Part shown: piece after piece, positions 27,530 to 36,700 of the stretch
Layout of the letters: the number at the start of each line of letters is the position of its first letter
Numbering within the stretch: the first letter of the stretch is position 1
Assembly: GCA_020444415.1 (NCBI GenBank)
Contig: JAHLLA010000001.1
Location: 856,758-920,757, forward strand
Length of the DNA stretch: 64,000 nucleotides
DNA from: Bacteroidota bacterium
GTDB taxonomy: Bacteria; Bacteroidota; Bacteroidia; Bacteroidales; F082
Direction of reading: 5' to 3'
Notes under the pieces: model-generated
The model's input: only the letters and a program-made list of their open reading frames with translations
The model's database searches: none
Told to the model about the DNA's origin: nothing
Program-made: the position numbers and the translations under genes

Positions 27530-28789
27530 TTAATTTCCTGATTTATTTAAGTATTGGTATGCTTTCATGAGGTATTGAATTTCATGCATGATCATCATTT
27601 GTTTTGCCACGCTTTCATCATTAATGCGTTGAAGTACATCCGTCATGGTGGCAACACCATTGTCATATTTCACCAAATAGGCATCTTTAATACTGCTTTT
27701 GAGCAACAGAATTTCCCTGTCCATTTCCAGCAATTTGTGATATTTTTCCAGTTCCTTATCGGTCTGGTTTAATTCAAGATGGGTATTAAATAAAAATGTT
27801 TCTTCCTGGTTTTGGATGCGTTGCATGCTGATCTCTGTGATTTTTTTATTGTTGGCATTTTTATACAATGGTCCCAATTGCCACGAAAGGCTCAGCCCCG
27901 CCACAAAAATATTGGTCAGTTCGGAGGTACCGAAATCAACACCCGGAGTGATGAATACACCAAAGCCCATCAGTCCGAATTTTGGGATAAGGGTGGCTTT
28001 ATTCAGTTTTGCCTGCGATTCAATTAACGACTGCTGATTTTTGAATTTTATCATTTCAGGCCGGTTGATGCTGATATCTTCAAGGGTAGATGAAAAATCA
28101 GGACGGACAAAGTTGGTTTCTCGGGTAATCTTTTCGCCTGTCATGGCCGAAAGCACAGCCAAATAGGCTTCTTTATTGTATAGTAACTCTGCTTTCTTTT
28201 GATCTATATTGATTAACTCAACTTTCAGTTCATCGGCATCCGATTTAAAGGCTGTTCCGTTCTCGATGGCATTTTGAATCCTCTTTTGGTTGAGCATCAG
28301 GGTTTCTTCCAGCAAATCCAGTTGTGCCATCTGTTCATTTATCAGTAGTATACCGAAATATAAATTGTTCACCCGGTCTTTAAGCTGGTACAAATTGACT
28401 TCCAAGTCCGCTTTTTCAATTTCCGAATTGGCTTCAATAATACCTTTACTTGCTTTGGTCATGCCGCCATCCCACAGCACCTGGTTTAACTGAATCATAG
28501 ATATAAGGTTGACTTCGGTTGAAGCAGATGATTCTGCCCCCGGTAAAGCGAAACTTGGCATGCCTTCAATGATGCCGCCAATTAAGGTGACATCCAATTG
28601 GGGCAAATAATTTTTATTGGCATTGGAAAGGGTCAGTTCTTTGGTTTTTTCAATCAATCCGAATTGTTGGATTAAAGGGTAATTTTTTAAAGCACTATCC
28701 TGGCAAGCTTCAATGGTCAGGGTTTGTGCCTGGCTATGAAAAGCCATGAAAACCGCAAAAGCAAACATTATTTTTTTCATTTTAAACAT
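27530..28789 (-). CDS. TolC-family outer-membrane efflux channel
   Basis: This 419-residue protein has a signal peptide (about 1-21, FHSQAQT) and two internally similar helical/beta halves, typical of TolC proteins: long coiled-coil regions at about 120-210 and 330-410 flanking beta-strand segments. It provides the outer-membrane exit duct for the HlyD/ABC machinery encoded downstream. The start at 28789 lies 2 bases after the tetR stop. A second in-frame ATG at 28780 (MKKIMFAF) gives an equally good signal peptide. Having its own TolC in the operon suggests a dedicated tripartite pump. Confidence 0.9.
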   Translation of the reverse strand: MFKMKKIMFAFAVFMAFHSQAQTLTIEACQDSALKNYPLIQQFGLIEKTKELTLSNANKNYLPQLDVTLIGGIIEGMPSFALPGAESSASTEVNLISMIQLNQVLWDGGMTKASKGIIEANSEIEKADLEVNLYQLKDRVNNLYFGILLINEQMAQLDLLEETLMLNQKRIQNAIENGTAFKSDADELKVELINIDQKKAELLYNKEAYLAVLSAMTGEKITRETNFVRPDFSSTLEDISINRPEMIKFKNQQSLIESQAKLNKATLIPKFGLMGFGVFITPGVDFGTSELTNIFVAGLSLSWQLGPLYKNANNKKITEISMQRIQNQEETFLFNTHLELNQTDKELEKYHKLLEMDREILLLKSSIKDAYLVKYDNGVATMTDVLQRINDESVAKQMMIMHEIQYLMKAYQYLNKSGN

Positions 28790-28791
28790 CT

Positions 28792-29397
28792 TTAAAGGAA
28801 CAAGGCTTGTTTAACAAATGTTATCACCTGTTCGGGCCTTTCATCAATATAGGTTTTGTATTTTTCTTTGTCACCATCGAGGGCAAAACCGGTGATGATG
28901 GGTTTGGCCACGAACGGAAACAGGCACAAGGATAAAATATTGGTGATGAGATGCACCGGCGGAATGGGCCTGATGCGTTTATCTTCGGCGGCCTGTTCGA
29001 TCAGGGCAAAAAGTTGTTGTTTGTCGAATTTCGTGTTTTTCATTTGATCGACAATCCGCTGCGGTTTCCTGTTGATTTCGTGGATAACAAATTGCGGAAT
29101 GTAAGGTTTTCTTTTCAGCAGCGCGATATATTCAGTTATAAATTGCTCCAGGAACTGCTCAAAACTCAATTCCTTCATAACCGCCATTTCGAGCACTTCA
29201 AAAATATCCCTGAAAACCAACGAGAATATCTTCTCGAATAGTTTGTTCTTTGTTCTGAAATAATAATGCAGCAAAGCCTTGTTAATGCCGGCTTCATCGG
29301 CAATTTGCTGCATGCGGGCGCCATCCATTCCTTTCTGGATAAATACCTTTTTGGCGGCTTCTACTATCTTATCTTCGGTGTTTTGTTTCTTAACCAT
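28792..29397 (-). CDS. TetR-family transcriptional regulator of efflux operon
   Basis: The regulator has 201 residues with an N-terminal helix-turn-helix (about 10-55; MQQIADEAGINKALLHYYFRTK) and a variable ligand-binding C-terminal part. It is the first gene of the efflux operon, so it probably represses its own promoter until an effector binds. That is the usual logic of TetR-controlled pumps, inferred here from position. The promoter overlaps a direct repeat of ACCAA motifs between it and the divergent lipoprotein gene, which might be the operator, but no clean palindrome is visible. Confidence 0.9.
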   Translation of the reverse strand: MVKKQNTEDKIVEAAKKVFIQKGMDGARMQQIADEAGINKALLHYYFRTKNKLFEKIFSLVFRDIFEVLEMAVMKELSFEQFLEQFITEYIALLKRKPYIPQFVIHEINRKPQRIVDQMKNTKFDKQQLFALIEQAAEDKRIRPIPPVHLITNILSLCLFPFVAKPIITGFALDGDKEKYKTYIDERPEQVITFVKQALFL

Positions 29398-29428
29398 CTG
29401 TTTTAACTATTTGGTTAAATCAATTGGT

Positions 29429-29459
29429 CAAAAGTATATTATTTTTAATCGCTTGTCAA
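29429..29459 (-). promoter_or_regulatory. Promoter of the TetR efflux operon
   Basis: On the minus strand TTG (29457-29459) and TACTTTTG (29429-29436) are separated by 20 bases, matching the Bacteroidota promoter pattern. The start codon lies about 30 bases further on. Confidence 0.7.
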
Positions 29460-29464
29460 GTTTT

Positions 29465-29496
29465 TTGCTAAAAAACTTTTTTTGGTTGTACTTTTG
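29465..29496 (+). promoter_or_regulatory. Divergent promoter for the lipocalin-like lipoprotein gene
   Basis: TTG at 29465-29467 and TACTTTTG at 29489-29496 are 21 bases apart, facing away from the tetR promoter. The two promoters are only a few bases apart, so one regulator could affect both. Confidence 0.6.
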
Positions 29497-29519
29497 CTTC
29501 AAAATTCAAATAGAAAATC

Positions 29520-29918
29520 ATGAAGAGAATAATATGGGTTGGTTTAAGCGTAATCGCTTTGTTTTGGCTGGCATCGTGCTCAAGCCCCGAAAGTAAACTG
29601 ATAGGTACATGGAAAGTGCAGGACGTGGAAACGAACTTTGATGAGCAGAATGTATCGCCCGAAATGTTAAGCCAGGTGATCGACATGCAAAAGCAAACCT
29701 ACTTCCGGATTTTGAATGATTCCACCATGGCCATTATCTCCAACGACAATACACATGAAGCCAAATGGGTACTGAATCCTGATGATAACACGATTACTTT
29801 TTTCTTTGAAGGCATGGAAACCACACCGAATACATTGGGTAAATATGCAGATGCGATGATTATTTCGGAAACCAATACACCGCTCGGAAAAATGGTTATT
29901 TTTTACGGGAAGGAGTAA
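29520..29918 (+). CDS. Lipocalin-like lipoprotein
   Basis: The protein has 132 residues with a lipoprotein signal (FWLASCSS; lipidated Cys at about 20). The mature part opens with KLIGTWKVQDVE, the typical first strand of lipocalin-like domains, followed by alternating strands and the segment AKWVLNPDDNTITFFF. It would be a membrane-anchored small beta barrel able to bind a hydrophobic ligand. This role is inferred from the fold family only. It is divergent from the TetR efflux operon with closely spaced back-to-back promoters, which makes co-regulation plausible. No paralogue is seen in the window. Confidence 0.7.
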   Translation: MKRIIWVGLSVIALFWLASCSSPESKLIGTWKVQDVETNFDEQNVSPEMLSQVIDMQKQTYFRILNDSTMAIISNDNTHEAKWVLNPDDNTITFFFEGMETTPNTLGKYADAMIISETNTPLGKMVIFYGKE

Positions 29919-29998
29919 TTTGAGTTAAGGATTTCATACTAATTTAAAGTGTTGTTTGTTATTCTTTTGCGTTTCTTTTTGTGACACGTTTGTATGTA

Positions 29999-30297
29999 CA
30001 AATCTCAATATACAAATCCCAAATAAGTGCCAACCATTAAAATATCAAAAACCAAAGTTGATCTTTGGAAAGAAGGTTTTGGTTATTGAACAATTGGAAT
30101 TTGTGATTTCCAATCGGAAATATTGATTCTTAAGCATTCGGGTAATTTTCATCAGGTATTTTGTGTTTAGATAATAAATAACAATAAACAAATCACAAAT
30201 AATAATCAAAAAAACAAAACTCAACATACCAAACAAATGTTTGAATATTAAATTATTGGATATTGAAATTTATTTGATATTTGGTGTTTGAGATTTG
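29999..30297. repeat. Palindromic, MITE-like non-coding element
   Basis: The 423-base gap between 29919 and 30341 holds no convincing gene. It holds an element of about 300 bases with imperfect terminal inverted repeats of 27 bases: 29999-30025 against 30271-30297, with 21 of 27 positions matching by eye, including CAAATCTCAA at both outer ends. Inside are perfect short hairpins at 30052-30068 (CCAAAG/CTTTGG) and 30093-30114 (ATTGGAA/TTCCAAT). The whole is rich in CAAAT/ATTTG words. No flanking target duplication is visible. It may be a miniature mobile element or a dispersed intergenic repeat. Confidence 0.5.
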
Positions 30298-30341
30298 CGA
30301 TTTCTCCGCTATAATATTGATTATTAACTTTTTGCAGGCAT

Positions 30342-31346
30342 TTACTTCTTAAATTTTGTCGAATATAAAATAGCTTCCACCTGCCTCAACAGGTTGCGTT
30401 TTTCATTGTTCGGGTGGTATACGTAGCCGAACACAGTGATGATGTATTCACCTTCCTTATCGGCAAATGTATAGCTCACATACGGTCCGCCCATAAAATC
30501 GTTTTCTACGTCCCACAGACCTCTTAACTCAATTGCGTAGTCGGTAGCAAAGCCGTTTACCGCTTTTGGTTCGGGCACCAAATATTCTTCATCCAGCGTC
30601 ATATACGATTCATGTACCGAACCCGGTACATATTGCTTCATCATCCGCATGGTACGGGCGCTGATACTTGCTCTTGAGAACTGGGCCGTGTCAAGGTAAG
30701 GATCCCTGAAAATAATGATCCCCTGGCTGAATTCAGATACTTCTTTCCTTACCCATATAAAATCAGGCTCGGATTTGGCCAGAAAAAATCCATCAGGAAT
30801 GGTCATTTTTAAGCCAAACTTTTTAGCAATTTCCGCGGTTACTTTATTTTTTGAAGTCGGGCCGAAAACCGTCAATATCCGGTCTCTTTCCGCTTGATCA
30901 AATTTTTCAATAAATGTTTCAATATTATTTTCGAAAGTGCTGATAAAAAGGTCTTTATTGGGTGCTGTAATCCGAATAATCACCTGCGGTTCGGCCCATA
31001 AATTCTCAACCACCTCCATTTTAGGTTCCAGTTGGCTCTTATCAATCTCTACAATAAGTATATTCCGGTGCTTTTTAAGCAGATCGGAAAAGCTGTTTTT
31101 GGTAAGGTGCGCCAGGTCAAATAAAGGTTCGGGCTGACTTAAGCCAGTCTGATCCCGGCCTAAATTTCTTTTTATCACTTTTCCAATGGAGTTTTCCCAC
31201 TGTTGCTGATTTTCCACTACCACCAGTATTTCAGAAGTATTCCCGATGGAGCGCACTTTCGAAGGCTTATTATTTGTAGTGCAGGATGCGATCAGGAGTA
31301 AAAATGAGAACAAAAGGGTGAAACGGAATATTTTACTTTTAACCAT
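30342..31346 (-). CDS. DUF4837 family lipoprotein
   Basis: The protein has 334 residues from the ATG at 31346 (MVKSKIFRF). An in-frame ATG at 31388 would add an unlikely extension. A lipoprotein signal (LLIASCTT, Cys at about 22) leads into a domain with the DUF4837 features: GNTSEILVVVENQQQWENSIG near residue 35, a LPEPLFD-like segment (QPEPLFDLAHL), the DFIWVRKE strand at about 200, and GGPYVSYTF near the C-terminus. The family is confined largely to Bacteroidota and has no known activity. It lies 63 bases after the LysM lytic transglycosylase on the same strand, a pairing that suggests an envelope role. Confidence 0.85.
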   Translation of the reverse strand: MVKSKIFRFTLLFSFLLLIASCTTNNKPSKVRSIGNTSEILVVVENQQQWENSIGKVIKRNLGRDQTGLSQPEPLFDLAHLTKNSFSDLLKKHRNILIVEIDKSQLEPKMEVVENLWAEPQVIIRITAPNKDLFISTFENNIETFIEKFDQAERDRILTVFGPTSKNKVTAEIAKKFGLKMTIPDGFFLAKSEPDFIWVRKEVSEFSQGIIIFRDPYLDTAQFSRASISARTMRMMKQYVPGSVHESYMTLDEEYLVPEPKAVNGFATDYAIELRGLWDVENDFMGGPYVSYTFADKEGEYIITVFGYVYHPNNEKRNLLRQVEAILYSTKFKK

Positions 31347-31409
31347 AGCAAATACAATTTCAATATATAATGCTATAAATGAACGCAAAGTGATTAAAAA
31401 AATTGTTGT

Positions 31410-33161
31410 TTAACCTATGGCAGCTATTTTAATCTTTTGTCCGGGCTTGATTGTTTTGGTGTTGGTAATGTTGTTGAGACGTTTGATTTGATCTACAGTT
31501 ACACCGTCATACTCCTTGGCAATATCCCAAAGTGTATCTCCCTTTCTAACAACATGGTATAAATATTTTCCTTCTTTAACAGAACTTGAAGCCTTTTCAG
31601 TTGGTTTGTAAACTACCAGCTTCTGATTGGGATAAATATTTGATTTGGTCAGGTTATTCCACTCTTTCAGGTCGGTGACAGTGCACTTGTATTTTTTTGC
31701 AATCAGGCCAAGGTTCTCCCCACTTTTAACGGTATGGGTAGACTGCTCCGACGATCTGACCACCGGTGTATTCGACTGCTTATAATATTCGCTGCTGCCT
31801 GCACCATACATCACCAGTTTTTGCCCCGGATAAATGGTGTTGCTGCGCAGGTTGTTCCAGCTCTTTATCTGGCTTACATATACATGATATTTTTTCGCGA
31901 TTAACCCGAGGTTTTCACCACTCCTTACAATGTGGATATTCCGGTCTTTGGCCTTTTTAACCTCGGCTAGGAGCTTGTCTTTTTCAATTCCCTTTTTGGT
32001 TTTATACGCATACAATTCTTGTTCATTATTCAGATAATCAGCTACATATTGTCTTGGCAATCGAATATTATAAGTTTTTTCATTTGTAGCAGGAATAATA
32101 CCCATTTTAAACTGCGGATTTAAAAACTTGAGGTCCTCCATAGGTATACCAAACATTTCATTTAATTGATCGAAGGCCAGCACATCATTCACGGTAACGG
32201 TATCTATATCATAAAAGAACATACCGGGCCGCATGGGATAAATATGATGCTCAGCAGCATAATTCATCACATAGTTTACGGCAATAAATGCGGGTACATA
32301 ACCTCTCGTTTCGCGTGGCAGGAATGGCCAGACAGCCCAGTAATTTTTAGTTCCATTGGTACGCCTGATGGCCCTGTTTACATTACCCGCTCCTGAATTA
32401 TAGGCAGCCAGCGCCAGCGACCAGTCGCCATAAATATCATACAAATCTGTCAGATGTTCACAGGCCGCTATGGTTGATTTATAGGGATCGTACCTGTCGT
32501 CAACCAGGGACGAAACTTTTAGCCCGTATACTTTTCCAGTCCCATACATAAACTGCCAAAGACCCTTTGCTCCAGCTCTGGATCCGGCAGCCGGGTTTAA
32601 AGCCGATTCAACAATGGCCAGGTATTTTATTTCTAGCGGCATATCATATTTATCCAGTGTTTCTTCAAACAAGGGAAAATATAATTCGGCCAGGCCCAGC
32701 ATTTTGGCCGTGAGGGCGCGCTTTTTTACGGCATATAATTCGATAAATGACTTGACCTCTTTATTATAGGTTAGTTCAATAGGCGTATTCAGATTCAATG
32801 CTGCAATTCGCTGTTCATAAACTGAGTCAGGAAAGGTGGGTATTTCAAGAGGGTTGATCGATGCACTTTCCATAGTTGAATCTATCAGAAAATAAAAATC
32901 CTGGTAAAATCTATTAAATGTCAGGCTGTCCAGTTCCTTTACAATTGGAGAATCTTTCAGCAGCGAAATACCATTAAAATTATAGTATGTCGTTTGTTTT
33001 GCTGTATCCAACTGGCTTATTTCCAGCGTTTCATCTAATAGTTCAGTGGATTCCACTCGTGACGCCACCTCATCCAAGGTGTCGATTTCTGTTTGAGCCT
33101 GTAATAAAGGTAGTTGTAAAACGCATATACATGCGAGAAGTATATAGGTTGTTTTGTTCAT
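31410..33161 (-). CDS. LysM-containing lytic transglycosylase (MltD-like)
   Basis: This 583-residue periplasmic enzyme cleaves peptidoglycan glycan strands. From the ATG at 33161 it has a signal peptide (about 1-23), a soluble-lytic-transglycosylase domain (about 170-300) with catalytic glutamate in IVESALNPAA and the GAKGLWQFM motif, and three C-terminal LysM modules starting at about 409 (RSGENLGLIAKKY), 475 and 534 (RKGDTLWDIAKEY). There is no lipobox, unlike E. coli MltD. An in-frame ATG at 33194 would put charged residues ahead of the signal peptide and is less likely. A -7-type element at 33197-33204 supports the shorter start only weakly. Confidence 0.92.
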   Translation of the reverse strand: MNKTTYILLACICVLQLPLLQAQTEIDTLDEVASRVESTELLDETLEISQLDTAKQTTYYNFNGISLLKDSPIVKELDSLTFNRFYQDFYFLIDSTMESASINPLEIPTFPDSVYEQRIAALNLNTPIELTYNKEVKSFIELYAVKKRALTAKMLGLAELYFPLFEETLDKYDMPLEIKYLAIVESALNPAAGSRAGAKGLWQFMYGTGKVYGLKVSSLVDDRYDPYKSTIAACEHLTDLYDIYGDWSLALAAYNSGAGNVNRAIRRTNGTKNYWAVWPFLPRETRGYVPAFIAVNYVMNYAAEHHIYPMRPGMFFYDIDTVTVNDVLAFDQLNEMFGIPMEDLKFLNPQFKMGIIPATNEKTYNIRLPRQYVADYLNNEQELYAYKTKKGIEKDKLLAEVKKAKDRNIHIVRSGENLGLIAKKYHVYVSQIKSWNNLRSNTIYPGQKLVMYGAGSSEYYKQSNTPVVRSSEQSTHTVKSGENLGLIAKKYKCTVTDLKEWNNLTKSNIYPNQKLVVYKPTEKASSSVKEGKYLYHVVRKGDTLWDIAKEYDGVTVDQIKRLNNITNTKTIKPGQKIKIAAIG

Positions 33162-33196
33162 GTTCGGTTTATTTTTCTCAATAACGTAATTCAAGG

Positions 33197-33204
33197 CAAA
33201 AGTA
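33197..33204 (-). promoter_or_regulatory. Candidate -7 promoter element for the lytic transglycosylase gene
   Basis: On the minus strand this reads TACTTTTG, matching TAnnTTTG, 35 bases ahead of the chosen ATG. If used, transcription would start inside the longer frame, which supports the start at 33161. No clear -33 TTG. Confidence 0.45.
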
Positions 33205-33317
33205 TATGTTTAACCTCACATTTTTACACAGCTATAGCTGAATAATAAACAAGAAAAAGTTAATTACAATTAAGATATGTAGTTCCTGAAACGTTCTTGT
33301 GATTGAATAGAAAGGCA

Positions 33318-33332
33318 CGCGAAATATTCGCG
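33318..33332. terminator. Short GC-rich hairpin, possible terminator of the GlsB-like gene
   Basis: CGCGAAATATTCGCG is a perfect 6-base stem with a 3-base loop, about 46 bases beyond the GlsB-like stop on the minus strand. The downstream tail has only a short pyrimidine run, so termination is uncertain. Confidence 0.3.
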
Positions 33333-33377
33333 CGCTAGTGTTTGGCTAATTCAAAAAATACAGGAAAATATTAAATG

Positions 33378-33620
33378 CTATTTTTTCTTTACCAAACTTG
33401 CGATATACAATAAAATGATAGCGCCAACAAAAGCTGTTACCAGCGAGCCTATTAATCCCACAGATTCAATACCTAATAAGCCGAATACCCAACCTCCTAT
33501 TACACCACCAACGATACCAACGATGATATTAACCAGAAAGCCAAAACCACCTCCTTTCATTACCAAACCCGCCAGCCAGCCAGCAACCGCGCCAATAATT
33601 AAAAACCAAAGAAAACTCAT
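33378..33620 (-). CDS. GlsB/YeaQ/YmgE family small membrane protein
   Basis: The protein has 80 residues with three hydrophobic glycine-rich segments. The pattern is typical of the transglycosylase-associated/YeaQ family: FLWFLIIGAVAGWLAGLVMKGGGFG, then NIIVGIVGGVIGGWVFGLLG, then a final segment ending in lysines. Members are stress-induced inner-membrane proteins of unknown activity. It stands alone. On the minus strand a TATATTTG element lies at 33648-33655, 27 bases upstream. The Pfam name refers to an old association with transglycosylases and should not be read as a function. Confidence 0.9.
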   Translation of the reverse strand: MSFLWFLIIGAVAGWLAGLVMKGGGFGFLVNIIVGIVGGVIGGWVFGLLGIESVGLIGSLVTAFVGAIILLYIASLVKKK

Positions 33621-33757
33621 AATCTCTTTTTTTAGTTAGATGTGGCTCAAATATAATTAAAAAGATATACGATTAAATCCATAACTGTTTAATGTCATAA
33701 GCAGAAGGATGTTACAACCCTCTTTGGCGCGCGGATACTTGACTTGCCTGAACCACT

Positions 33758-36700
33758 TTATTCTACAACAATCTTCAAGCCTTCCGAATGCGCAGCAAAC
33801 TCAGGTGCGTAATACGATTGGATGGTAGCGATACCATTAGAAAACATTCCTCTCTGTGTGACAACAACCGGGTATTCCAGCACATAAGTGCCTTTCCGCA
33901 GGTACTGGATAAAGAAATCGGTAGAAACGTCCGTGATGTTTTCATAATATCCCAATCCGCCCTGATACCGATAACCCGACTTATTACTTACCGGTTCAAA
34001 AGCCGTGGCCCGCATATCATTCACCTGTACATATTCCATATCCCGGTCGGTGGTAATGATCATCCTGGAAACCACCTTATCACCCGTTTTCAATTTCTGA
34101 CTGTCTTCCAAAGCAACCAAAACAGGACCTTCGTCTGTTAATTCTTCGATCAATAATTTTTTCTCGATAGACAAAGGCGAGTCGCTGGAAGTAATGCGGT
34201 CAAGTTGCTCAAAATACTGCCAGTAAGCAGCGCCCCAGGCCACAGATTCATTAGGGTTTGTTACTTGAATATTACCCATATTGGCCTTTATTTCTTCGCC
34301 CATCCATGAGGTTTTGAAATATCCGGTTCCGGCTTCAACACTTCCATCCTTCGCAGGAACAGGAATTTCTGTATTGCCCACCTCAATTCGCACCAATTGA
34401 TCATTATCCAGTAAGCTCTTACCGTTCATCAACAAAGCATAAACAGCTTCGGCAGTAGCTGATGTTGTTTTCCAGTGGGTGGTCTGCTTTTGTTTGAGCA
34501 GCCAAATTTTCATCTGGTCGACAAGGGCCGGTTTTTTCAGGATTTCCTGGAATGCTTCGATGATCATCGCCTGGGTTTCAACCGGGGCCTGGTACCAATA
34601 CCAGCCATTTTCCTGTCGCCAGTACATGCCCATTTCATCGTCCTGAATGGACCGCTCCTGTAGTGAACGCAAAATGCCCTCGGCTTCATTTCTGTAACCA
34701 CTTTTGTTTATAACTACAGCAATCATCGCCTGCATATAATTGTTCTGTTTCAGCCAGTATTTTTTAGCCTGACCCAGGTAATATTCGAAGGCTTCTGAAG
34801 AGGCGTCCTGCATGTTTACATCATCCATTAACAATGTCCTGGCATATAAATATTGTATTTGAAGGCTGCCAATGTGATTCTGGTGGGTCTTGCCAGGATA
34901 TTTCTCCATCATCTTTTCATAATCATCCTTAATTTCCCTGTCGAGATATTTTGTCGCCTTTTTAACTATTTGCATGGCCATCGGATTTTGCTTCAGATTA
35001 ATCACCTGCTTTTCGTTCAGGCGGGCAAAACCGAGCACAATTTGCTGGGTAGTGTAACGGTTTTCACGCATGCCTTTAAACCACGACCAGGCTCCTGATG
35101 ACAACTGGGTTTGGCGTAATTTTTCCATCGCATTTTCTGTTTGATTCGATATCCTGTTAACATCAAACAATACAGCTATCCTTCTTTTCTGTTCTTCTTC
35201 ATTTTCAGCTTCCAATACCCAGGGGGTTGCATTCAACACAACACTTTTCAATTCCTGGTTTTTCTGAAGATTGGATAAAAAAGCATCCGGCGAATGTGTT
35301 TTCCAGCTTTCCAGTACATTCTTTATTTTCGGATCACTGTTCACGATAAACGAAGCCAATGCATTGGTGTAATAAGCATGAAACAGGTTGGAAGCATTTT
35401 CAACAGTTGGTTCGCTTAAATACGGCAATGCCTGGATGGCATACCATGCCGGGTTGGAAGTGAACTCAATAGTGTACCTGTAATCCTGACGAGTGGTTGC
35501 CATCATGATTTTATCGCTGTCAGCCAGTCTATCCATCCTGAATTTTTTGGTTTCGTTCCCATTCATATGCATGGGCAGGGTTTCGGTAACCAACATGCGG
35601 TTGGTGAGCACCGGGAACATCCTTTCCTCGCCATCGGTAAATGTAGCAGACGACGCTTTGATTCGGTAACCCAGCATACTGATATCAGATGGAATATTCA
35701 ATTTCCATTGAACGGCCCTGCTTTGATCGGCTTTGATGGGTAGAGACAATGTTTGTATTTCACATGAATCAAATATGTCAATCACTTTCATGCTGATCGG
35801 GTCAAACAATTCAAGATGCACGTCAACTTGTTGTTCCTCATCTGTATAATTGATCACTTTTGCAGTGAATGCCAGTTTATCCCCCTGCCGCACAAAACGG
35901 GGCACGTTGGGGATTACCATCAGGTCTTTTTTGGCTTTGATATGCTCAACAAAGGCGCCTGTTTTCAGGTCTTTGGTATGTGATAACATCAATAATTTCC
36001 ACTCGGTTAAGGCATCAGGTGTAGTGAAGCTAAAGATGACACTGCCGCTGCTGTCCGTTTGCATTTGTGGATAGAAAAATGCCGTTTCGCTGAAGTTGGT
36101 TCGCAACGGAATTTGGATTTCTTTCTCTTCATGTATTCCTCCTCCAACAGTTGCAGCGAAACCACTATCTAAATTTAAATCACTATCTATTAATGGGATT
36201 TCATCGCTTTTTACCTGAACTTCATCAGCTTCTCCATCCATACTCATCTCGCCTGATGCGCTTGGAATTCCTTGTTTTTGTCTCAATCCATTCGTTCTGT
36301 ACAAACCCATTCCATATCCCTGCTGGTAACCGAACCAATTGATCGCCGGGTACACTTTGTATCTCACATTCAAATAGTCGGGATTATTATTAACCAACAC
36401 ATTGCTATTGCCTGCACTGAATTGGCCAGACATCCAATTAGAGGTGCTTCTCTTAGAATGGTATAAATCCAATGCCCATTGATTGGATTGAAACTGGTCA
36501 AGCGAAGCGTCGTACATACCAGCCAGCAATTCGGCAGCTACATTCTCTCCACCCGGACCGCTGATCCTCACTTTCCACGCTTCTTTTTGTCCCGGGGTCA
36601 GGAAATCGCGATGGGTTTCGAGGGTTATGTCCAGCTTTTTATTGGTAAACGGAACCCTGATAGTAATACTCCGATCAAACGACCGGTTATGTTTGATGGT

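Noticed and set aside
29398..29430. Palindromic TetR operator
   Set aside because: Only direct repeats of ACCAA words are visible; no convincing inverted repeat of 14 bases or more was found.
30045..30236. A 63-codon minus-strand open frame
   Set aside because: It lies wholly inside the palindromic AT-rich element, has no start signal and its composition follows the repeat words.
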